This document shows, piece by piece, positions 63,519 through 64,000 of a stretch of DNA of 64,000 bases. The position numbers and the translations under genes were made by a program. The stretch lies in NCBI GenBank assembly GCA_958295945.1, contig OY282386.1, positions 2,728,001-2,792,000 on the forward strand, given 5' to 3'. The notes under the pieces were generated by a model. It made no database searches. It was not told the DNA's origin and saw nothing but the letters and a program-made list of their open reading frames with translations. The first letter of the stretch is position 1. Each line of letters opens with the position of its first letter. The DNA is from Candidatus Poribacteria bacterium (lineage in GTDB: Bacteria > Poribacteria > WGA-4E > WGA-3G).

Positions 63519-64000
63519 TGTGTTTGCTTGAGTAATCCCCACTGAAGCGTGAGTTTTCCCTTAGGTGATACAAGATAAGGACTATCCGGCACCCAATCCA
63601 CAGCATAATCATGCCCGGGACGATCCAACAAGGGTGTAATTACCTTGGTATCAATATGATACCTATATATGTTGCTCAAGGATGCATCCTTTGGTGGTTG
63701 CTCATTTAACTTTACCTGTTGTGCACTGAAAACAACCGACTTACCGTTCTCTATCCAGTCAATGCTTCCAGGCTTCCAGTGGATCGGTATATCCAACTGA
63801 TTGACAGTTTCACCATTCAGATCACATATAAAATACCGAAATGCCTTTGGAATTTGCGTTGTAGGCTTTGCATCTCTTTTCTCCAAAGTAAACTCCCTTT
63901 GTGTATAGAGTATCTGTTTACCGTTCGGGGACCATCGTGGATTGTACCGTTCTATAGCCAATTCACCTTGTGGGGCTTCTGGGACCAATCTAAGTTTATT
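63515..64000 (-). CDS. PD40/TolB-type beta-propeller protein, N-terminus outside window
   Basis: The minus-strand frame is open from the window edge to a stop at 63515, about 160 codons. YNPRWSPNGKQILYTQREF is a PD40 (TolB-like) repeat; SIDWIENGKSVVFSAQQV and YAVDWVPDSPYLVSPKG are two more. It ends with the tail VSPKGKLTLQWGLLKQTH, matching the tail of the LamG proteins here. TolB-like propellers of this kind are usually exported and bind protein or peptide partners. The 3' end overlaps the second methyltransferase gene by 4 nt, convergent. Confidence 0.8.
   Translation of the reverse strand, partial: NKLRLVPEAPQGELAIERYNPRWSPNGKQILYTQREFTLEKRDAKPTTQIPKAFRYFICDLNGETVNQLDIPIHWKPGSIDWIENGKSVVFSAQQVKLNEQPPKDASLSNIYRYHIDTKVITPLLDRPGHDYAVDWVPDSPYLVSPKGKLTLQWGLLKQTH

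Overview
The window looks like a chromosomal segment of an uncultured bacterium with moderate to low GC. The gene content fits Candidatus Poribacteria best: an arylsulfatase relic with a YPNPFNPETW-type tail, secreted LamG proteins, long WD40 propellers, Uma2-family proteins, a TonB receptor, and many small hairpin repeats between genes. This assignment is inferred from gene repertoire; no rRNA or tRNA gene was seen. Housekeeping genes (glyA-folC, hppA, ilvD, an RluD-type synthase) alternate with mobile or accessory DNA.

Layout. 1-6.6 kb: a Uma2 gene cut by the window edge, a secreted LamG protein, a frameshifted sulfatase, a scrap of ISKra4-type transposase, and an IS4-like transposase split by an IS630 element. 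6.9-18.9 kb: the most unusual region, eight co-directional genes. They encode a vWA-like lipoprotein, a 4-TM protein, a tubulin/FtsZ-like GTPase, a 1091-aa Hsp70/actin-fold protein, a one-TM protein, a MotA/ExbB-type channel with a very long coiled coil (ZorA-like), a MotB/OmpA-type partner (ZorB-like) and a membrane-anchored transglutaminase-like protein. This combination reads as an envelope-spanning, ion-motive-force-driven machine coupled to two cytoskeletal NTPases. I know of no described system with this set. 19-23 kb: a RelE/HigB-type toxin-antitoxin pair and two paralogous lipoproteins, one with an Asp/Asn/Gly repeat. 23-35 kb: glyA-folC, hppA, a lipoprotein, ilvD, a frameshifted HsdR-N-type nuclease, the pseudouridine synthase, an aldo/keto reductase and a DUF433/DUF5615 toxin-antitoxin pair.

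35-50 kb: a LamG gene broken by one TGA, two WD40 proteins, then a type III-B CRISPR effector operon (cmr1, cas10/cmr2 without HD, cmr3, a CARF protein with a possible RelE-like tail, cmr4, cmr5, cmr6). No array, cas1 or cas2 is visible. Two cas6 5' remnants lie downstream, either side of a second Uma2 gene. The locus is bracketed by a 289-bp direct repeat of the start of the second WD40 gene. 49.9-51.5 kb: an ISKra4-type element with perfect 23-bp inverted ends, itself broken by a hairpin MITE.

51.8-64 kb: a 1138-aa helicase-like protein with a four-cysteine cluster, a secreted glycosidase-like protein with a FlgD/T9SS-type tail, a ZIP metal transporter, a TonB-dependent receptor, two tandem methyltransferases and a partial PD40 propeller protein.

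Two themes run across the window. One is a family of short repeats built as a GGTAGG head plus a hairpin with varying stems. The other is a C-terminal tail of the form V-x-P-x-G-K-x4-W-[GA]-x-[LI]-K shared by otherwise unrelated exported proteins.
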